Of a stretch of DNA of 62,689 nt, positions 43,497-52,970 are shown piece after piece. Location: contig JAIOYL010000002.1 of the NCBI GenBank assembly GCA_021741195.1, forward strand, positions 1 to 62,689, read 5' to 3'. Below the pieces are notes generated by a model. The model was not told the DNA's origin. It did no database searches and saw only the letters and a list, made by a program, of their open reading frames with translations. The translations under genes and the position numbers were made by a program. Positions within the stretch are counted from its first letter, which is position 1, and each line of letters opens with the position of its first letter. Source of the DNA: Sneathiella sp. (GTDB lineage Bacteria; Pseudomonadota; Alphaproteobacteria; Sneathiellales; Sneathiellaceae).

Positions 43497-44393
43497 TTAT
43501 GTCTCCCCGAGCAGCTTTTTGCGCTGGCGCTGGATGACATTGCTCAAGAACTGACTGACCGCCTTGATACGGGCAAGGTCGTGGATATCTTCCGGCGTAT
43601 TGAGCCAGAAAGTCCGTTGAACCTCGATCTCTTCCTGAAGCAGGCAGACCAGTTCCGGATATTCGTCAGCAACGAAACAATGCAGGATGCTGACGCCCGC
43701 ACCCGCCAGCGTCGCCTGAAATTGGAACACGATGCTCGAGCTCTTGAGGCCCACACTGGGGTTTCCGATAATGTCAGAGAGGTACAGCAACTGTGGATCG
43801 GGAACCAGTTCATCGATATAGGAGATGAAATTATGGTCGCGCAGATCGTCAACCGTCATAATCGGCGGATGCGTTGTGAGATAGTCCCGGCTCGCATAAA
43901 GACGCAGGCGGTAATCCGTCAGCTTGCGGGACACAAGCCGTCCGGATTTCGGGCGGGCCAGGGTAATGGAGAGATCGGCCTCGCGCTTTGACAAGCTGAC
44001 GAAGCGGTCATTGGCGACAAATTCGAGCTCGATTTTTGGGTGTAATTGCTGAAACGCGGTCAGCTCTTTTGCAAGGAACTGACTGCCGAAACCTTCCGGA
44101 ACGCCTAGACGCACCGTACCGGTCAGTGTCTGGTTCTCGCCGCCGACAGTATCCTGTATGGATGCTGACGCGCTCTCCATCCTTTCGGCCTGCGGAAGCA
44201 GCCGCTCTCCGGCCTCCGTCAGAACAAACCCGCGTGACGTCGCCTCGAATAATTTGGCGTCGAGTTTTTCCTCCAAAGCGAGGACACGGCGGCTCACTGT
44301 GGTATGATCCACTTTAAGAGCTTTAGCCACTTCCGTCAGGCGGCCTTTGCGGCTAAGCTCTAAAAAGAAACGGATATCGTTCCAATCAAAAAT
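43497..44393 (-). CDS. LysR-family transcriptional regulator with a probable ATT start
   Basis: The helix-turn-helix (about residues 3-62) begins FDWNDIRFFLELSRKGRLTE and continues KALKVDHTTVSRRVLALEEKL. These first 21 residues lie upstream of the first standard start (GTG 44330), and the frame has no ATG/GTG/TTG before its stop at 44445-44447. ATT 44393 has GGAG exactly 6 nt upstream and gives 298 residues, the usual LysR length. The effector domain follows. The gene is divergent from mmsA-mmsB, so it likely regulates valine or propionate-related catabolism; its own start lies beside the 21-bp repeats. Confidence 0.88.
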   Translation of the reverse strand: MFDWNDIRFFLELSRKGRLTEVAKALKVDHTTVSRRVLALEEKLDAKLFEATSRGFVLTEAGERLLPQAERMESASASIQDTVGGENQTLTGTVRLGVPEGFGSQFLAKELTAFQQLHPKIELEFVANDRFVSLSKREADLSITLARPKSGRLVSRKLTDYRLRLYASRDYLTTHPPIMTVDDLRDHNFISYIDELVPDPQLLYLSDIIGNPSVGLKSSSIVFQFQATLAGAGVSILHCFVADEYPELVCLLQEEIEVQRTFWLNTPEDIHDLARIKAVSQFLSNVIQRQRKKLLGET

Positions 44394-44406
44394 AAGAATC
44401 TCCGTA

Positions 44407-44462
44407 TGTGCAATTTTACACAGGGAATGTGCATTTTTATCTAGTTACTTTGCATTTTTACC
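44407..44462. promoter_or_regulatory. Three 21-bp-spaced direct repeats in the LysR-mmsA divergent region
   Basis: TGTGCAATTTTACA (44407-44420), TGTGCATTTTTATC (44428-44441) and TTTGCATTTTTACC (44449-44462) share a T(G/T)TGCA(A/T)TTTTA(C/T) core. Each copy starts exactly 21 bp after the previous one, i.e. two helical turns, so all face the same side of DNA. The array sits directly upstream of the LysR ribosome-binding site and 44 bp before the mmsA ATG. It probably binds the LysR protein or a cooperating regulator. Confidence 0.7.
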
Positions 44463-44505
44463 TATGTAAAGTTCAGCTGGCAAGAATCTTTTGGGAGTGG
44501 ACCTA

Positions 44506-45999
44506 ATGACAGAACAATTGAAACATTATATCGGCGGACAGTATGTTGCCGGTAAATCCGGGCGCTTCAGCCCCGTTTATAATCCAAGCACTGGCGAGCA
44601 TAAGGCGGATTTGCCCTTGGCAACCGAAGCCGAAGTCGGTGACGCCATTGCCAACAGTCAGGCAGCCTTTCAGGGCTGGGCGGATACCTCCCCGATCACC
44701 CGCGCCCGCGTGATGTTCAAGTTCAAACAGTTAGTCGAAGCGAATATCGAGGAACTTGCGGCGCTGCTGTCAAGTGAGCATGGCAAGGTTCATTCCGACG
44801 CAAAAGGATCCATCATTCGTGGTATTGAGGTTGTCGAATTTGCCTGTGGTATTCCGCATCTTCTGAAGGGGGAATTTTCGGACAATGTCTCTTCGGGGAT
44901 TGACATGTATTCCATGCGCAAGCCGCTTGGCGTCGTTGCCGGTATTACACCGTTCAACTTTCCGGCCATGGTGCCAATGTGGATGTTTGCCGTTGCCATT
45001 GCCTGTGGAAACACATTCGTGCTGAAACCGTCAGAAAAAGATCCCTCCTTGCCGATGCGGCTCGCAGAGCTGATGCTTGAGGCGGGCGCGCCGAAGGGCG
45101 TTCTCAATGTCATCAATGGTGATAAGGTTGCCGTGGATACCATTCTCGACGATACGCGGGTTAAAGCCGTCAGCTTCGTTGGCTCTACACCGATCGCCAA
45201 GTATGTCTATGCTCGCGCGGCGGCGGCAGGCAAACGAGTGCAAGCCATGGGCGGCGCGAAAAACCACATGCTGGTCATGCCGGATGCGGATATAGACAAG
45301 GCCGTCGATGCGTTGATAGGCGCGGGTTACGGCTCGGCCGGGGAGCGCTGCATGGCAATCTCGGTTGCCGTTGCCGTTGGCGACGCCGGGGATGAACTCA
45401 TCGAAAAGCTGACGCCGAAAGTCCGGGGTCTGAAAGTCGGCCCGAGTGCGGCGGACGGCGATATGGGACCGCTGGTCACCGCCGAGCATCTGGCGAAGGT
45501 CAAAGGCTATGTCGATCTCGGGATCCAGGAAGGCGCGGATCTGGTCGTTGATGGCCGCGATTTGAAGCTTCAGGGGTATGAGAACGGCTACTATATGGGC
45601 GGTTGCCTGTTCGACAACGTCAAAACCGATATGCGGATTTACAAGGAAGAGATTTTCGGCCCGGTTCTTTCGGTTGTCCGCGCGCCGACATTCAATGAGG
45701 CGATTGAAATGGTCGACAAGCATGAATTTGGTAACGGCACGTCGATCTTCACGCGCAACGGCGATGTTGCCCGCGCTTTCTCGAACAATGTTGAAATCGG
45801 CATGGTCGGCGTGAATGTACCGATCCCGGTTCCGCTTGCATTCCATAGCTTCGGCGGCTGGAAAAATTCTGCCTTTGGCGACCACAATCAGCATGGACCA
45901 GAAGGGGTGCGGTTTTATACGAAAGTGAAGACGGTCACTTCGCGCTGGCCCGACAGCATCAAGGCTGGCGCTGAATTCGTTATGCCAACGCATAAGTAA
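44506..45999 (+). CDS. mmsA: CoA-acylating methylmalonate-semialdehyde dehydrogenase
   Basis: This 497-residue aldehyde dehydrogenase has FTPFNFPAM-type cofactor segment (GITPFNFPAMVP), SFVGSTPIAKYV, and the catalytic Cys in GSAGERCMAIS. The short LLSSEHGKVHSDAKG segment and overall length are those of MmsA, which converts methylmalonate semialdehyde to propionyl-CoA in valine and thymine breakdown. ATG 44506 follows GGGAG. The gene begins the operon mmsA-mmsB-hydrolase-EamA-enoyl-CoA hydratase. Confidence 0.95.
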   Translation: MTEQLKHYIGGQYVAGKSGRFSPVYNPSTGEHKADLPLATEAEVGDAIANSQAAFQGWADTSPITRARVMFKFKQLVEANIEELAALLSSEHGKVHSDAKGSIIRGIEVVEFACGIPHLLKGEFSDNVSSGIDMYSMRKPLGVVAGITPFNFPAMVPMWMFAVAIACGNTFVLKPSEKDPSLPMRLAELMLEAGAPKGVLNVINGDKVAVDTILDDTRVKAVSFVGSTPIAKYVYARAAAAGKRVQAMGGAKNHMLVMPDADIDKAVDALIGAGYGSAGERCMAISVAVAVGDAGDELIEKLTPKVRGLKVGPSAADGDMGPLVTAEHLAKVKGYVDLGIQEGADLVVDGRDLKLQGYENGYYMGGCLFDNVKTDMRIYKEEIFGPVLSVVRAPTFNEAIEMVDKHEFGNGTSIFTRNGDVARAFSNNVEIGMVGVNVPIPVPLAFHSFGGWKNSAFGDHNQHGPEGVRFYTKVKTVTSRWPDSIKAGAEFVMPTHK

Positions 46000-46058
46000 A
46001 ATTGATAAAAAACGCTCCGGTCCTTGTGGCCGGAGCAATGATTTCCGGGGAGATTATC

Positions 46059-46946
46059 ATGGCCAGAATTGGTTTTGTAGGTGTCGGTAATATGGGCGGG
46101 CCAATGGCTCTTAATCTGCTCAAAGCCGGGCATTCGGTAAAAGTCTTTGATCTGTCCGCGGACGCGGTCGCCCTTTGCGTTGCAAAAGGGGCAGAAGCCG
46201 CGGCGACCGCAACGGAGGCAGCCGCCAATGTCGGTGTTGTTGTTAGCATGTTGCCCAAGGGTGATCATGTCCGCGCGGTCTATCTCGGCGACAAGGGTAT
46301 TCTCGCCGCGGCTGTTCCGGGGACGCTTTTTATTGATTGTTCGACCATCGATGTGGCGACAGCTCGTGATGTTGAAAAAGCGGCGACGGTGGCAGGCATG
46401 AATATGGTCGATGCCCCGGTTAGCGGCGGTGTCGGCGGCGCGGCGGCGGGCACGCTGACCTTTATGGTCGGTGGAAGCAAGGGCGCGTTCGAGGCCGCAA
46501 AACCCATTCTGGAGGCCATGGGCAAGAATATTGTCCATACTGGTGGACCTGGTAACGGGCAGGCGGCGAAAATCTGTAACAATATGATCCTTGGCATATC
46601 GATGATCGGCGTCTGCGAAGCCTTTGTGCTGGCGGAAAAACTCGGTCTCGCGCATCAGACGATGTTTGATATCGTCTCTACCGCGTCCGGTCAGTGTTGG
46701 TCACTTACCAGCTATTGCCCGGTTCCAGGTCCGGTGCCGACAAGTCCGGCCAACAACGGCTACAAACCGGGGTTTTCGGCGCAGAATATGCTGAAGGACC
46801 TGCATCTCAGCCAGGATGCGGCGGAAGGCTTTGGTGCCACGACGGCGCTCGGCAAGGCCGCCATGGACCTTTACGAAAAATACGTAAGCGGTGAGGGCCG
46901 GGAGGCCGACTTCTCAGGCATCGTCAATATGATCAGGAAATCGTGA
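46059..46946 (+). CDS. mmsB: 3-hydroxyisobutyrate dehydrogenase
   Basis: This 295-residue beta-hydroxyacid dehydrogenase has the N-terminal NAD-binding GFVGVGNMGGPMALNL, the substrate loop DAPVSGGVGGA, the catalytic Lys in GNGQAAKICNNM and a C-terminal FSAQNMLKDLHLSQ. It oxidises 3-hydroxyisobutyrate to methylmalonate semialdehyde, the substrate of MmsA, so the two adjacent genes catalyse consecutive steps of valine degradation. The start at 46059 has GGGGAG upstream; the frame's earlier start at 46002 is not credible. Confidence 0.95.
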   Translation: MARIGFVGVGNMGGPMALNLLKAGHSVKVFDLSADAVALCVAKGAEAAATATEAAANVGVVVSMLPKGDHVRAVYLGDKGILAAAVPGTLFIDCSTIDVATARDVEKAATVAGMNMVDAPVSGGVGGAAAGTLTFMVGGSKGAFEAAKPILEAMGKNIVHTGGPGNGQAAKICNNMILGISMIGVCEAFVLAEKLGLAHQTMFDIVSTASGQCWSLTSYCPVPGPVPTSPANNGYKPGFSAQNMLKDLHLSQDAAEGFGATTALGKAAMDLYEKYVSGEGREADFSGIVNMIRKS

Positions 46947-47728
46947 CTGGGGAAATCGGCTTACAGATCGTGAATATTGCAGGAGGGCGGATCGAGTATC
47001 GCTCGGTCGACGCTCTCGATGCGGAAAATCCTGTTCTTGTGTTTCTGCATGAAGGGCTGGGCTGCACAGCACTCTGGCGGGATTTTCCGGACCAGCTTTG
47101 CGCTGCTACGAGATGCGCGGGGCTCATCTACAGCCGCTTCGGATATGGTAAATCAGATCCCTGCGTCCTGCCCCGCCCACTTGATTATATGGAGCGTGAA
47201 GCGGCGGATCTCTTACCACAGGTCCTCGCATATTTTGGCATCAGTAATTTTATTCTTGTCAGTCATTCGGACGGCGCGTCAATCGCTCTTATCTATGCCG
47301 GATTAAAGGGACAAATATCTCCCCGATCCCTCGTCGTCATGGCGCCACATGTATTTTGCGAGGATATTTCCATCCGTGGGATTGAGACTGCAAAACAGGC
47401 TTTTGAGCAGGGTAATTTGAAATCAAAGCTAGAAAAATTCCATGGAAATAACACGGAATGCGCCTTTCGTGGCTGGAACGACGCCTGGCTTAGTCCCTTG
47501 TTTCGAAAATGGACTATTGAAAGCTTCTTGCCGGAAATTGCTGTTCCTATCCTTGCCATACAGGGACTGGATGACGCATACGGAACCCTTGCGCAGATTG
47601 ATGCAATCGAGCGTTCCGTCGCCGGTAGTTTTCAAAAGCAGCTTCTGGAAAGCTGCGGGCACAATCCCTGGCTGGAAAAGCGGGCGGACGTCCTGAAGCG
47701 GGCAAGCGAATTTATTAAGGGATCCTGA
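46943..47728 (+). CDS. Alpha/beta hydrolase
   Basis: This is a 261-residue alpha/beta-hydrolase-fold protein with a nucleophile serine in SHSDGAS, an acid in GLDDAYGT and a histidine in CGHNPW; the oxyanion segment is FLHEGLGCTALW. It starts at a GTG overlapping the mmsB stop (GTGA), so it is translationally coupled to mmsB. An ester or thioester hydrolase function in branched-chain catabolism is plausible; the substrate is unknown. Confidence 0.88.
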   Translation: MTGEIGLQIVNIAGGRIEYRSVDALDAENPVLVFLHEGLGCTALWRDFPDQLCAATRCAGLIYSRFGYGKSDPCVLPRPLDYMEREAADLLPQVLAYFGISNFILVSHSDGASIALIYAGLKGQISPRSLVVMAPHVFCEDISIRGIETAKQAFEQGNLKSKLEKFHGNNTECAFRGWNDAWLSPLFRKWTIESFLPEIAVPILAIQGLDDAYGTLAQIDAIERSVAGSFQKQLLESCGHNPWLEKRADVLKRASEFIKGS

Positions 47729-47823
47729 CCCTAAATCCGAGACATGAAAATCACGTCTGAAAAATCGTATTCGTACAAACAATAATGCTTGCGGTTCTGT
47801 GCGGTATGATCGACTAATTGCCC

Positions 47824-48741
47824 ATGGCCATTCAAATCTCCGATAACATGCGCGGCGCGGCATTTATGTCGATCAGCATGGCGGCGTTCGTCTTCAATGA
47901 TACGACAATGAAGCTTGTTGCCGAGCAACTCAGCATGTTTCAGGCTTTGTTTCTGCGCGGCATATTTACGACGCTTCTTCTAGGGGCATTGGCGGTTTAC
48001 AAAGGCGCCGTAATTTTCACTATTCCGAAAGCCGATCGTTGGACACTCTTGCTCCGGCTTATTGGTGAGATTGGCGGCACGGTATGCTATCTGACGGCGC
48101 TTTTCCATATGCCGATTGCCAATGCGACCGCTATTTTACAGGTTCTTCCTCTCGCCGTGACACTTGCTGGCGCCTTGTTTCTGGCCGAAACCGTGGGCTG
48201 GCGGCGCTATCTCGCTATTGCGGTTGGTTTTATCGGCGTATTAATCGTTGTGCGTCCGGGCTCGGAGGGTTTCAATGAGTTTTCCGTCTGGGCTATCACG
48301 GCTGTCATTTTTATCGTTCTGCGTGATTTGTCGACCCGGCGATTGTCGCCCGCTATCCCATCTGTATTCGTTTCCCTTCTGACCTCAATCTCAGTTATGA
48401 TTGTCGGCATGATCCTGACCATCTCCACGGAATGGAAACCGGTAACCGGGGAGGGCGTGACGCTCCTTGGCGTCGCGGCGCTGTTCGTTATTTTTGGCTA
48501 CCTGTTCAGCATCATGGCGATGCGTGTCGGTGATATAAGCTTCTCCTCCCCGTTCAGATATACCATTCTAATCTGGGCCATTGTTTTGGGGATCATCGTT
48601 TTTGGCGATATACCGGATCGATGGACAATTCTCGGCAGCCTGATTATTGTGGGGAGCGGCGTTTACACATTTTACAGGGAAAGACATATCGGGCGGAAAA
48701 TCCGCAAGCTGGAGGCTTCCGCTGTCGTTGAAAGGACGTGA
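47824..48741 (+). CDS. EamA/DMT-family transporter
   Basis: This 305-residue protein has ten predicted helices in two EamA repeats (for example AAFMSISMAAFVFNDT, ANATAILQVLPLAVTLAGALFLAE and a second repeat ending YTILIWAIVLGIIVFGDIPD), with a basic C-terminal tail. It probably exports metabolites or amino acids; the substrate cannot be read. ATG 47824 is used (TTG 47818 is possible). It lies between the hydrolase and the last gene of the operon, separated from the next gene by 3 bp. Confidence 0.88.
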   Translation: MAIQISDNMRGAAFMSISMAAFVFNDTTMKLVAEQLSMFQALFLRGIFTTLLLGALAVYKGAVIFTIPKADRWTLLLRLIGEIGGTVCYLTALFHMPIANATAILQVLPLAVTLAGALFLAETVGWRRYLAIAVGFIGVLIVVRPGSEGFNEFSVWAITAVIFIVLRDLSTRRLSPAIPSVFVSLLTSISVMIVGMILTISTEWKPVTGEGVTLLGVAALFVIFGYLFSIMAMRVGDISFSSPFRYTILIWAIVLGIIVFGDIPDRWTILGSLIIVGSGVYTFYRERHIGRKIRKLEASAVVERT

Positions 48742-48744
48742 GGC

Positions 48745-49488
48745 ATGACCGAACTAGTGATACGCAAAGATGTCGAAGGCGGCATTGCGATTTTGAGTTT
48801 GAACCGGCCGGAGGCTCTGAATGCCCTTAGTCCCGCTCTTTTCGTCGAACTTCACGAGCATATCAAGACGCTGGCGACGCAAATAGAAGAAATCGGCTGC
48901 GTTATTCTGCGCGGAGAAGGCCGGTCTTTTTCGGCGGGTAACGATCTGAAAGCAATGCAGGCGGGTGAAGAGGCGCCACATCCGCTTTTTCAGGCGGAAA
49001 CAGTTGAAATGATAGAGGATTTGCCTCAGCCGGTGATCGCTGAAGTCGCTGGCCATTGTTATACGGGGGCGCTGGAGTTGGTGCTTGCCTGCGATCTGAT
49101 GATCTGCGGTGAGAGCGCGAAATTCGCCGATACGCACGGGAAATGGGCGCTGACGCCGCTTTGGGGAATGAGCCAGCGTCTTCCCCATCGTATCGGTATT
49201 CTAAACGCCAAGGAAATGATGTTTACCGGCCGCGTCGTGGGCGGCTCTGAGGCTTTCGAAATCGGGCTTGTAAACAAATGCGTGCCAGATGCCCGTCTGT
49301 CAGAGGCGGCGTTGCAATTGGCCCGCGATATTACGCAGAATTCCTGGCATACGCTTCGGGCTGACAAGATGCTGGTGAACAGGGGGCAGGATTTCGGCCT
49401 GAAAGCAGGTTTGCTGTTCGAGCGTGAAAACAGTCCGGGCCGCGCTACGGGTGATGACGAACGATTGTCCGGATTCAAGCGCAGCTAA
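48745..49488 (+). CDS. Enoyl-CoA hydratase/isomerase family protein
   Basis: This 247-residue crotonase-fold protein has oxyanion-hole segments FSAGNDLKAM and AGHCYTGALELVLACD, with the Glu/His pattern of the family near the middle. It may act as an enoyl-CoA hydratase in the valine pathway, given its location at the end of the mmsAB operon, but this is inference. The start is 3 bp after the transporter stop, indicating cotranslation. Confidence 0.87.
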   Translation: MTELVIRKDVEGGIAILSLNRPEALNALSPALFVELHEHIKTLATQIEEIGCVILRGEGRSFSAGNDLKAMQAGEEAPHPLFQAETVEMIEDLPQPVIAEVAGHCYTGALELVLACDLMICGESAKFADTHGKWALTPLWGMSQRLPHRIGILNAKEMMFTGRVVGGSEAFEIGLVNKCVPDARLSEAALQLARDITQNSWHTLRADKMLVNRGQDFGLKAGLLFERENSPGRATGDDERLSGFKRS

Positions 49489-49516
49489 TTTTTTTGGGGC
49501 TTTATATACTCAAGAA

Positions 49517-50230
49517 CTAAAGTCGGGCGTCCCCGGCAAGAACATCGGCAATCCATTGCCCGTAACGCTCATTGTCGTTGGGCTCATTGATGTAGACGAG
49601 AGCATCGTCAGCCTCCTCGGCGGTAAGCTGAACTGAGCGGCGCTGGTTTATCAGATCGATCATGAAGGCCGCCGAATGCTCCGGATGAGGCTGCAGGGAA
49701 AAGCAGGTCGGCGAATATTTCAGCCCGGCATAGATGCAGAAATCAGACGTGAGAATGAGCTCCGTATTCTCGGGCGGCGTTACGACCTGATCCTGATGGG
49801 ACGCAATGAGATAGGCTTTCTGCCCGTTTCCAAGATCGGTATACTCCTTTAGCCCGACGCCCCAGCCGCCTTTGAACTTCTCGACCTTGCCGCCCATTGC
49901 TTGCGCCATAATCTGGTGGCCGAAGCAGATGCCGACGGTCGGCTGGCCGCTGGCGATAAGTTTGCGGATGAAAGTTTCCAGAGGCTTGATCCAGTCGAAA
50001 TCTTCATACACGCCGTGTTTTGAGCCGGTAATTACCCAGCTGTCGCATTCGAGGGCATGTTTCGGTATTTGACCGTCTATGACGGCATAGGTCTGATAGT
50101 CAAACGGCGCCGATGAAAAAAGCTCCATGAACATTTCAGGATATTCTCCATAGCGGACACCGAGCGCCCCACCAAGCCGTCCCGTCTGAAGAATGCCGAC
50201 AGTTGTTCTTCTTTCAAATTCTGCGGACAT
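49517..50230 (-). CDS. Type 1 glutamine amidotransferase (GMP synthase-like)
   Basis: This 237-residue class I GATase-fold protein has the nucleophile Cys in GICFGHQIMAQAMGG and the His-Glu dyad in LQPHPEHS. It lacks the synthetase domain of GMP synthase, so it is a stand-alone amidotransferase-like protein; the acceptor is unknown. Its start abuts the fdsA stop (50232) and it is the last gene of the formate dehydrogenase operon. A link to formate dehydrogenase maturation is unproven. Confidence 0.88.
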   Translation of the reverse strand: MSAEFERRTTVGILQTGRLGGALGVRYGEYPEMFMELFSSAPFDYQTYAVIDGQIPKHALECDSWVITGSKHGVYEDFDWIKPLETFIRKLIASGQPTVGICFGHQIMAQAMGGKVEKFKGGWGVGLKEYTDLGNGQKAYLIASHQDQVVTPPENTELILTSDFCIYAGLKYSPTCFSLQPHPEHSAAFMIDLINQRRSVQLTAEEADDALVYINEPNDNERYGQWIADVLAGDARL

Positions 50231-50231
50231 T

Positions 50232-52970
50232 TCAGATTGCTTTCCTCTCCACATTCACGGCGCAATACTTAACTTCGGCGATCTTGCCGAAGGGGTCAAG
50301 TGCGTCGTTGGTGAGGAGGTTAGCGGCGGCCTCTGCATAACAGAAGGGAATGAATACCATGCCGCTCTGCACGGCGCCATCCGCCCGTACCTTGATATCG
50401 ATCTCGCCGCGGCGTGACCGGACGGTGACCAGATCGCCGGGCTTCGCGCCCAGCTGCTCCATCATGCCGGGGGGCATATGAACGATGGGTTCCGGCTCGA
50501 CGGCATCGAGGACTTGCGACCGGCGGGTCATGGAGCCGGTATGCCAATGCTCGAGCAAGCGGCCCGTCGTGAGGACAACTGGAAATTCTGCATCCGGAAT
50601 TTCATCAGGTGAAATCAGGCTTGCGGGCACAAATTTGCCGAGCCCGTTGGCGGTAGGAAATTCCTCGGTGAAGATAAGCGCCTGGCCCGGATCTTCGGCA
50701 CTCTCGCAAGGGTAGATAACGGCGTCAGCCGCTTCCAGCCGCTTCCAGCTTATGCCCTGGATGCTGTGCATTACCTGCGTCATTTCTGTGAAGACCTCTT
50801 TGGGGTGGCCGTAATGCCAATCAAGACCTAGCCGTTTCGCAATTTCCTGAATGATCCAGAGATCCTGGCGCGCCTCTCCCGGCATCGGTACGGCGGCGCG
50901 GCCCATCTGCACCTGCCGGTTGGTATTGGTGACAGTGCCGTCTTTTTCGGGCCAGGCGGAAGCAGGCAGAACAACGTCGGCATAGGCGGCGGTTTCCGTC
51001 AGAAACAGGTCCTGCACCACCAGATGATCGAGCATTGAGAGGGCTTCGCGCGCATGATTGACATTGGGGTCCGACATCGCCGGGTTCTCGCCCATGATAT
51101 ACATGGCATTGATCTCACCCCTGTGAACGGCCTCTGTGATCTCAACCACTGTAAGACCCTTGTGCGGGTCAATTTCGGCACCCCAGAATTTCTCGAATTT
51201 TTCACGAATAACGGGATCTTCCACCGATTGATAGTCTGGCAGAAACATCGGGATCAGCGCGACGTCGGAGGCGCCCTGCACATTATTTTGTCCGCGCAAC
51301 GGATGCAGGCCGGTTCCTAGCCGCCCGACCTGCCCGGTCATGAGCGAGAGGCTGATCAGGCAGCGCGAATTATCGGTGCCATGTATATGCTGGCTGATCC
51401 CCATGCCCCAAAAAATGATGGCTGCCTTCGCCTTGGCAAAAACATGGGCAACCTCCCGGATGATAGTGGGGTCAATGCCCGTGATAGCCTCCATGGCTTC
51501 GGGACTGAAGTCGTTAAGATGAGTGCGCAACACATCAAAATTTTCCGTATGGACCTTGATGTAGGTCTCATCCGTCAATCCGTCATCGATGATTACATGC
51601 ATAATGGAGTTGAGTAGCGCAACATCGGTGCCGGGCTTTTCCTGCAGCATATAAGTGGCATGGCGGGAAAGCGCCTGTCCGCGCGGATCGATAACAATCA
51701 GTCTGGCGCCCTTCTTTGCAGCATTCTTGAAAAAAGTGGCGGCGACCGGATGATTAACGGTGGGGTTAGAGCCGATGACCATAATGACGTCTGCGTTTTT
51801 GGCCTCATTAAAGGGAGCGGAGACAGCACCGGAGCCGACGGTTTCCAGAAGTGCTGCAACAGAGGACGCGTGACACAGTCTTGTACAATGATCCACATTA
51901 TTGGTGCCGAAACCAGTCCGGACGAGTTTCTGAAAGAGGTAGGCTTCCTCGTTGGAGCCCTTGGCGGAGCCGAAACCGGCCAAGGCGTTCCCGCCCTTTT
52001 TATCCCTTACTTTTTTCAATCCGGTTGCGGCAACTTCCAGTGCCTCCTCCCAGCTTGCTTCACGGAAATGGGTATAAGGGTTGGCGGGATCTAAGTTCGC
52101 GACGTCGGCCTTCGCCACGCCTTCTTTGCGGATAAGTGGTACCGTCAGGCGGTCCGGATTATGAATATAATCAAAGCCGAAACGACCCTTGATGCAGAGC
52201 CGTTCTTCATTGGCAGGACCATTGCGGCCATCTGCAAAGAGGATCTTGTCGTCACGCACCTTGAAAGTAAGCTGGCAGCCGACGCCGCAGAAGGGGCAAA
52301 CGCTGTGGACCTCGCGATCTATTCGGTGATCACCCAGAACCGATTTTTCAAGGAGCGCGCCTGTCGGGCAGACCTGAACGCATTCGCCGCAGCCAACGCA
52401 GGTGCTGTTGCCCATCGGATCATCGAAGTCGAATACGATTTTGGAATGAACGCCGCGGCCTGCCATACCGATGACGTCATTGACCTGCACGTCGCGGCAG
52501 GCGCGGACGCAGAGATTGCAGTTGATACAGGCATCGAGATTGACCGCCATGGCCGGGTGGGAGAGATCCTCCGCCGGCATCTCGCGGGGGGCGAAGCGGC
52601 TTACCGCAATATGCTGCTGATCCGCCATTTTCCAGAAATGACTGTCCCCATCATAGGCCGTGTTGCGGTCGGGCTGATCGGCGATCAACAGCTCCATCAC
52701 CATCCTGCGGGATTTTTCCGCGCGCTCCGTCGCGGTGCGCACTTTCATGCCTTCGATCGGTTTGCGAATGCAGCTCGCCGCGAGAACGCGCTCGCCCTCA
52801 ATCTCGACCATGCAGCCCCGGCAATTCCCGTCCGCCTCAAAACCGACGCGGTCCGCATGACAAAGATGGGGGATCAACGTACCTTCGCGCTTGGCGACGT
52901 CCCAGATGGATTGTCCGGCCTCTGCGGTGACCGTTTTTCCATCCAGCTCGAAACTGATGCGATCATTCAT
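50232..52970 (-). CDS. fdsA: NAD-dependent formate dehydrogenase alpha subunit (molybdopterin, bis-MGD)
   Basis: This 912-residue protein has, in order, a plant-type [2Fe-2S] domain (about 1-80, with CRGC and a distant Cys), a NADH-dehydrogenase G-like His/Cys cluster segment, 4Fe-4S pairs (CINCNLCVRAC and CVGCGECVQVC), a further 4Fe-4S motif (CPFCGVGC), and the molybdopterin catalytic domain with the Mo-ligand Cys in CTRLCHASS. It oxidises formate to CO2 and passes electrons to NAD. The Cys (not selenocysteine) makes this a Mo-Cys enzyme. The C-terminal region is a dinucleotide-binding domain. Confidence 0.95.
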   Translation of the reverse strand: MNDRISFELDGKTVTAEAGQSIWDVAKREGTLIPHLCHADRVGFEADGNCRGCMVEIEGERVLAASCIRKPIEGMKVRTATERAEKSRRMVMELLIADQPDRNTAYDGDSHFWKMADQQHIAVSRFAPREMPAEDLSHPAMAVNLDACINCNLCVRACRDVQVNDVIGMAGRGVHSKIVFDFDDPMGNSTCVGCGECVQVCPTGALLEKSVLGDHRIDREVHSVCPFCGVGCQLTFKVRDDKILFADGRNGPANEERLCIKGRFGFDYIHNPDRLTVPLIRKEGVAKADVANLDPANPYTHFREASWEEALEVAATGLKKVRDKKGGNALAGFGSAKGSNEEAYLFQKLVRTGFGTNNVDHCTRLCHASSVAALLETVGSGAVSAPFNEAKNADVIMVIGSNPTVNHPVAATFFKNAAKKGARLIVIDPRGQALSRHATYMLQEKPGTDVALLNSIMHVIIDDGLTDETYIKVHTENFDVLRTHLNDFSPEAMEAITGIDPTIIREVAHVFAKAKAAIIFWGMGISQHIHGTDNSRCLISLSLMTGQVGRLGTGLHPLRGQNNVQGASDVALIPMFLPDYQSVEDPVIREKFEKFWGAEIDPHKGLTVVEITEAVHRGEINAMYIMGENPAMSDPNVNHAREALSMLDHLVVQDLFLTETAAYADVVLPASAWPEKDGTVTNTNRQVQMGRAAVPMPGEARQDLWIIQEIAKRLGLDWHYGHPKEVFTEMTQVMHSIQGISWKRLEAADAVIYPCESAEDPGQALIFTEEFPTANGLGKFVPASLISPDEIPDAEFPVVLTTGRLLEHWHTGSMTRRSQVLDAVEPEPIVHMPPGMMEQLGAKPGDLVTVRSRRGEIDIKVRADGAVQSGMVFIPFCYAEAAANLLTNDALDPFGKIAEVKYCAVNVERKAI

